DNA from: an uncultured Rickettsiales bacterium
GTDB lineage: Bacteria > Pseudomonadota > Alphaproteobacteria > Rickettsiales > UBA1997
Length of the DNA stretch: 9,155 bases
Assembly: GCA_951801155.1 (NCBI GenBank)
Contig: CATOLK010000041.1
Location: forward strand, 1-9,155
Direction of reading: 5' to 3'
Shown: in pieces, positions 5,905 to 9,155 of the stretch
How the letters are laid out: the number at the start of each line of letters is the position of its first letter
How positions within the stretch are numbered: the first letter of the stretch is position 1
The notes under the pieces: model-generated
What the model was told of the DNA's origin: nothing
What the model saw: the letters and a program-made list of their open reading frames with translations, nothing else
The model's database searches: none
Translations under genes and position numbers: made by a program

Positions 5905-7056
5905 ATGACAGATAATAAAAAAAATATTTTATTTGTTGTTCCTACAATGGAAAGTGGTGGTGTAGAGGTTGGAATACTTGAAATAGCAAAAAAAAATAGT
6001 GAAACTAAAGATTTTAATATGTTTTTAGTTTCATGTGGTGGAAATTTAATTAGCAAATTAAAATCATATAATGTAAATTGTATAGAACTAAATGTAAAAA
6101 GTAAAAACCCTATAACTATATTCAGAAATATTAAAAAAATAAGAAACATTATAATAAAATATAAAATAGATATAGTACAGGCAGAATCTAGGGCTCCGGC
6201 GTGGAGTTGTTATTATGCTTGTAAAAAATTAAACATTCCGTTTATAACTACAGTTCATGGTTTGTATGGTACAAATTCTTCTCTTAAAAGATTATATAAT
6301 TCAATAATGTTCAGAAGTAATACAATAATTTGTGTTTCAAAGTACATTTATAATTATGGTATAAAATATTACAAAAAATATATACATAAGAAAGATTTTA
6401 TTAGTAATATAAAAATTATACAAAGAGGTATAGATTTGGATCTATATAATAAAGATAAAGTTTCTATAAATAGAATTTTAACTTTACAGAAAAAATTAAA
6501 AATTCCAGAAGATAAAATAATAATTACATTACCAGCAAGATTTTCAAAACAAAAAGGACAAGATTATTTTTTAAAAACATTAAAGTATTTAAAATCAAAT
6601 AATTATGTTTGCTTATTAATTGGTGATTTAAAGAAAAAACCAAAATATGTAAAATATATAGAAAAATTAATTTATAAATATAAATTACAAAATCATGTAA
6701 TAGTTCATGATAATATAAATGATATCCAAGCTTTATATTATATTTCCACTATTATAGTTTCTTCAAGTATAAAACCGGAATCATTCGGAAGAATATCTAT
6801 AGAAACTCAAGCAATGGAAAGAATTTTTGTTGGAACAGCTATAGGTGGAACATTAGAGACAGTTATAGATGGAGAAACTGGATTTTTGGCTCCTGAAAAT
6901 AATGAAAAAGTCTTTGCAGAAATTATTGATAAAATATTGAATTTAAAAGAAGAAGAAAAACTAAAAATAACAAAAGCAGCCAGAAAAAATGTTAGTGAAA
7001 ATTTTTCTTTTGAAAAATGTTATAACAGTTTATTAGAAATATACAAAAATAGCTAG
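5905..7056 (+). CDS. Glycosyltransferase, GT4-like (GT-B fold)
   Basis: This 383-residue cytoplasmic or peripherally membrane-bound glycosyltransferase transfers a sugar from a nucleotide-sugar donor, probably during LPS or another envelope glycan's assembly. The N-terminal acceptor domain opens with VVPTMESGGVEVGILEIAKK (11-30), whose GGVE loop is typical, and includes TVHGLYG (116-122). The C-terminal donor domain has RGIDLDLYN (174-182), ARFSKQKGQDYF (211-222) and the EX7E motif in KPESFGRISIETQAM (E292, E300), followed by GGTLETVIDGETGFLAP (314-330), the nucleotide-sugar binding region. Length and motifs are complete. The donor and acceptor cannot be read from sequence. It lies 12 nt after the ileS fragment and 2 nt before acpS, so all three are probably one transcript. 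No clear Shine-Dalgarno site is present; translational coupling is likely. Confidence 0.88.
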   Translation: MTDNKKNILFVVPTMESGGVEVGILEIAKKNSETKDFNMFLVSCGGNLISKLKSYNVNCIELNVKSKNPITIFRNIKKIRNIIIKYKIDIVQAESRAPAWSCYYACKKLNIPFITTVHGLYGTNSSLKRLYNSIMFRSNTIICVSKYIYNYGIKYYKKYIHKKDFISNIKIIQRGIDLDLYNKDKVSINRILTLQKKLKIPEDKIIITLPARFSKQKGQDYFLKTLKYLKSNNYVCLLIGDLKKKPKYVKYIEKLIYKYKLQNHVIVHDNINDIQALYYISTIIVSSSIKPESFGRISIETQAMERIFVGTAIGGTLETVIDGETGFLAPENNEKVFAEIIDKILNLKEEEKLKITKAARKNVSENFSFEKCYNSLLEIYKNS

Positions 7057-7058
7057 AT

Positions 7059-7463
7059 ATGATTTTGGGTGTTGGAATAGATTTACTAGATAAAGAGAGA
7101 ATAAAGAAAATTTTTTATAAACTCGAAAATAGAATTATAAATAGATTTTTATCAAAAAAAGAAAAAGATATTTTTTTAAACTTTAATAATGATATAAAAA
7201 AAATAAATTTTATAGCTAAAAGATTTTCTGCTAAAGAATCTTTTGTGAAAGCGTTAGGGATAGGGATAGGAAGAGGTTTGGAAAGACAAAACATCAGTAT
7301 TTTAAATGATGAATTTGGAAAACCATATATAGAACTTGATGAAGTTTCTGAAAAATTTATTGGTAATTTTTATAATATTGATATAAAAAATGTAAAATTT
7401 GATTTGTCTATGACAGATGAAAAAAATTTGATTAATACTATTGTGATTATTAGTAATGTATAA
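7059..7463 (+). CDS. acpS: Holo-[acyl-carrier-protein] synthase
   Basis: This 134-residue AcpS transfers the 4'-phosphopantetheine arm from coenzyme A to a serine of apo-ACP, which is essential for fatty-acid and lipid A synthesis in the cytoplasm. The N-terminal strand MILGVGIDLLDKERI carries the metal-binding Asp (D8). RFLSKKE (29-35) and the hallmark KRFSAKESFVKALGIGIGRG (54-73) carry the second ligand (E60) and the CoA-binding Lys/Gly region. SMTDEKNLI (117-125) is the usual C-terminal strand, here with Thr-Asp in place of the more common Ser-His. Length is normal for the single-domain enzyme. The start is 2 nt after the glycosyltransferase stop, indicating coupling in one operon. Confidence 0.92.
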   Translation: MILGVGIDLLDKERIKKIFYKLENRIINRFLSKKEKDIFLNFNNDIKKINFIAKRFSAKESFVKALGIGIGRGLERQNISILNDEFGKPYIELDEVSEKFIGNFYNIDIKNVKFDLSMTDEKNLINTIVIISNV

Positions 7464-7465
7464 TA

Positions 7466-7492
7466 GTTTAATTTAAGTTTAATTTAAGTTTA
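7466..7492. repeat. Tandem 11-bp repeat after acpS
   Basis: GTTTAATTTAA occurs at 7466-7476 and again at 7477-7487, and the next five bases (7488-7492, GTTTA) begin a third copy. It starts 3 bp after the acpS stop. No function can be assigned; it may be replication slippage in A+T-rich DNA. Confidence 0.7.
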
Positions 7493-7643
7493 TTTTCAGT
7501 TAATAATTATATTAAATTATTTTGAGATATGTTTGACTATTATGATAATTAAAGAATAAGCAATAATAAAAATAAATAATTTTAAAATATGAATAATACT
7601 ATTTGGTTTATAAGTGGGCAATACAGGAATTTTTAATTTTTTC

Positions 7644-7673
7644 TTGACTTTTAATAAATTTTTGTAATAATAG
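7644..7673 (+). promoter_or_regulatory. Weak promoter candidate for the 311-residue ORF
   Basis: A good -35 box TTGACT (7644-7649) is followed after 18 bp by TAATAG (7668-7673), a poor -10. A perfect TATAAT lies further down at 7682-7687, but it has no -35 at the proper distance and is only 14 bp from the ATG. Either box could be used. An arm-and-arm palindrome (7670-7684) overlaps both. Confidence 0.25.
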
Positions 7674-7701
7674 TATATTACTATAATATGTAGAACAAAA
7701 A

Positions 7702-8637
7702 ATGGATATAATAACAAAGGAAGCAACAGAAATAATAAATATGACAAATGTATTAGTAGATGGGGTAAGTATAGTTAAAGACGGACCAATTAAATTTTGT
7801 TTTAAAAAAGTTGCTGAATATTTTACTAAAAGACAAGTCTCTAGAGTGGTAAATAAAAACATAGTTGATCCTATAAACAATCAACTATTATCTACAAAAG
7901 AAAAAGTTACAGAAATTAAAGAAAAAAGTGACGACTTTATATATGAATGCGGAGAAAAAATAGAAGAATGTAGAAGAGAGATTAAGTTTAATCTCAAGAA
8001 AATTTTTAGAGGAGTGACAAGTAAAGAAGAAAAATTAAATTTAATTAAATCAATAATTGGAAGAGATGAAAAAATAGAGAATATAATTATATCAATTAAT
8101 GAAAAAAATATAAAATTAGATTTTAAAGATAAATTAGAAATAATAGAATATGCTATAAAAAGAGGAAAAAAAGAAATATCGAAATCTTTAATTAAAGATA
8201 TTACTGAAAATATAAAAAATAAATCTAAAAAGTTAAAAAAACAAAGAGAAACAATAAAAACATTGGGTGAAAAAATAAATAAACTCAAAAGACGATACGA
8301 AATGAAAAATAAATGGTATGGTAAAGTTATAAGTTTTTTTAACAAAAATTATTTTAATGGAGTAAAAGCAGATTTACAAAATACAGTAGTAGTTTTAGAA
8401 GATCAAAAAAATATAAATCAACAATCTATTGAAAAAAATACAAAAAAATATTTACTTGCTTATAAGAATAATGATAAATTTAATTCTGATTATTTTAATA
8501 GTTTTAAGATAAATACTAAAGAAAAAAGCAAGACTTTAGAATTGAATAAAACTATAAGTAATTTGAGTAATGCTATTTACGAAATAAATGATATATTATT
8601 AGAAAAACAAAATACAATCAATTATTTAATTTTATAA
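7702..8637 (+). CDS. Unrecognised lysine-rich, helical 311-residue protein
   Basis: I do not recognise a family. The protein is strongly charged and Lys/Glu/Asn/Ile-rich, with long predicted helical stretches. Residues about 66-100 (TKEKVTEIKEKSDDFIYECGEK...) and 170-200 (KNKSKKLKKQRETIKTLGEK...) have coiled-coil character. A short aromatic, more hydrophobic patch WYGKVISFFNKNYF lies at 205-218, and three cysteines are at 33, 83 and 90. There is no signal peptide, transmembrane helix, Walker, helicase, nuclease or other catalytic motif that I can see. The first ATG is taken as the start; no Shine-Dalgarno site precedes it. Codon use is as A+T-rich as its neighbours, and the frame is clean over more than 900 bp, which favours a real gene. 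It stands alone between two sizeable gaps. A lineage-specific structural, DNA-binding or secreted protein are all possible. Confidence 0.75.
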   Translation: MDIITKEATEIINMTNVLVDGVSIVKDGPIKFCFKKVAEYFTKRQVSRVVNKNIVDPINNQLLSTKEKVTEIKEKSDDFIYECGEKIEECRREIKFNLKKIFRGVTSKEEKLNLIKSIIGRDEKIENIIISINEKNIKLDFKDKLEIIEYAIKRGKKEISKSLIKDITENIKNKSKKLKKQRETIKTLGEKINKLKRRYEMKNKWYGKVISFFNKNYFNGVKADLQNTVVVLEDQKNINQQSIEKNTKKYLLAYKNNDKFNSDYFNSFKINTKEKSKTLELNKTISNLSNAIYEINDILLEKQNTINYLIL

Positions 8638-8821
8638 AATATTTTAATTGTAACTTTACTTTTTACCATATTTAATTCATTCTAAATTAGAAAAAACTAA
8701 AAGTAACAACCAAAAATAAAAACTTATGTTAAAAAGTAAAATTAAAGTTAAATAAATTAAACCAAAAGTATATACATATATATTGATAATGCAGAATTTT
8801 TACCAAATCTTTTAAATAAAA

Positions 8822-8875
8822 AATTTTCCACAAAAAACAAATATTATAAAAAATACAAGAATTTTATGGAAAATT
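8822..8875 (+). terminator. Hairpin followed by T-rich tract
   Basis: AATTTTCCA (8822-8830) pairs perfectly with TGGAAAATT (8867-8875). The pairing resumes for four more base pairs after one mismatch, leaving a large A-rich loop. On the plus strand it is followed by ATGC and a T-rich tract. It could end transcription of the 311-residue gene, although it lies about 185 bp past that stop codon. Confidence 0.25.
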
Positions 8876-8917
8876 ATGCTTTTTATATTTTTTTAATTAT
8901 CTAAATTATTTCAATAG

Positions 8918-8953
8918 TATTAATAAATATGTAATTTTTATATAAAATATCTA
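8918..8953. repeat. 36-bp imperfect direct repeat, copy 2 (copy 1 at 50-86)
   Basis: Positions 8918-8953 align with 50-86 at 32 positions with one single-base gap. A 17-base exact core, ATAAATATGTAATTTTT, lies at 8923-8939 and 55-71, and AAAATATC matches further on. A shorter third match of 13 bases (TAATAAATATGTA) is at 196-208. All lie outside genes. Confidence 0.5.
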
Positions 8954-9056
8954 ATATATAATAAACATTATTATTTATAAAATATAAAATAATAATAATA
9001 AAATATATTAAAAAAATATTTTATGTAGAATTTTTAAAAAAAAATACAAAAAATTG

Positions 9057-9085
9057 TTGCAATTTATTTTAAAATACTGTATAAT
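9057..9085 (+). promoter_or_regulatory. Sigma-70 promoter of the gene at 9121
   Basis: TTGCAA (9057-9062, four of six -35 bases) is followed by a 17-bp spacer and a perfect TATAAT (9080-9085). Transcription would start near 9092, about 30 nt before the ATG, with a Shine-Dalgarno site in between. This is the most complete promoter in the window. Confidence 0.6.
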
Positions 9086-9107
9086 ACTATTGTATTAAAT
9101 ATTAATT

Positions 9108-9113
9108 AAGGAA
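9108..9113 (+). promoter_or_regulatory. Shine-Dalgarno site for the gene at 9121
   Basis: AAGGAA lies seven bases before ATG 9121. Together with the upstream promoter it fixes the start of the truncated gene. Confidence 0.6.
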
Positions 9114-9120
9114 ATAAATT

Positions 9121-9155
9121 ATGACAGAAAACAATACTTTTTTAGACATAATAGG
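9121..9155 (+). CDS. Start of an unidentified gene, cut by the window end
   Basis: Only the first 11 full codons are present (MTENNTFLDII, then a partial Gly codon), too few to name a family. The frame is supported by a good promoter and a Shine-Dalgarno site immediately upstream, not by its own content. Confidence 0.6.
   Translation, partial: MTENNTFLDII

Larger units (their letters stand above)
8638..9120. other. 483-bp A+T-rich intergenic region
   Basis: No ORF, RNA gene or mobile element is supported. It holds a long imperfect hairpin (8822-8875), a DnaA-box-like TTTTCCACA inside that hairpin (8824-8832), one copy of a 36-bp repeat (8918-8953), and, in the last 70 bp, the promoter of the next gene. 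Confidence 0.5.

Noticed and set aside
5865..6149. 94-codon hydrophobic minus-strand ORF
   Set aside because: It is antisense to the start of the glycosyltransferase, whose GGVE motif region is coding on the plus strand.
7608..8345. Two long minus-strand ORFs opposite the 311-residue gene (7608-7880 and 7881-8345)
   Set aside because: They are Ser/Phe/Leu/Ile-rich, as expected from the reverse complement of Lys/Glu/Asn codons, and have no start signal or domain. If the 311-residue ORF were disproved they would deserve another look.
1476..8637. Recoding of TGA to tryptophan
   Set aside because: No gene in the window uses TGA as its stop, which is suggestive, but tryptophan is TGG throughout hemW, xthA and the glycosyltransferase. 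The broken Sel1-repeat gene is stopped by TAA and TAG, so recoding would explain nothing. The sample is small.

Overview
This window comes from a very A+T-rich bacterial genome with short, simple intergenic regions. Three things suggest a Gram-negative, host-associated alphaproteobacterium of the Rickettsiales/Holosporales kind. First, there is an LptF-type lipopolysaccharide export permease. Second, the isoleucyl-tRNA synthetase piece has the long C-terminal tail of the eukaryote-like IleRS type used by Rickettsia-like bacteria. Third, a Sel1-repeat protein carries a low-complexity Ser/Gln-rich leader of the sort seen in host-interaction proteins. The lineage is an inference; no rRNA or other marker gene is present.

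Layout. Positions 1-5032 hold genes on the minus strand. Reading in their transcription direction these are lptF (start 5032), a two-gene unit xthA-hemW (3442 to 1476, 2 nt apart), and a Sel1-repeat gene (about 1339 to 214) that is broken into pieces. Between xthA and lptF lies a 525-bp stretch (3443-3967) with one doubtful 51-codon ORF and apparent coding debris. At 5033-5103 transcription flips to the plus strand. There follow a 262-codon ORF that is only the C-terminal quarter of isoleucyl-tRNA synthetase, a GT4-type glycosyltransferase and acpS, spaced 12 and 2 nt apart and so probably one operon. After a 238-bp gap comes an unrecognised 311-residue lysine-rich protein, then a 483-bp gap. 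A well-formed promoter and Shine-Dalgarno site then lead into a gene cut by the window end.

How the genes relate. LptF and the glycosyltransferase fit envelope/LPS work, AcpS activates the acyl carrier protein needed for fatty-acid and lipid A synthesis, XthA is base-excision repair, and HemW is a radical-SAM haem chaperone. These are housekeeping genes of a reduced genome. The unusual content is in the damaged or remodelled parts. The Sel1-repeat gene is interrupted by an in-frame TAA and by a -1 frameshift exactly at an A AAA AAA slippery heptamer followed at once by TAG. The ileS piece is intact as an ORF, lacks its whole catalytic part, starts next to the strand switch, and sits behind a perfect TATAAT box.

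I found no tRNA, rRNA, CRISPR array, insertion sequence or defence system. The best candidates for something undescribed are the possibly slippage-rescued Sel1-repeat protein, the free-standing IleRS C-terminal domain, and the orphan 311-residue protein.
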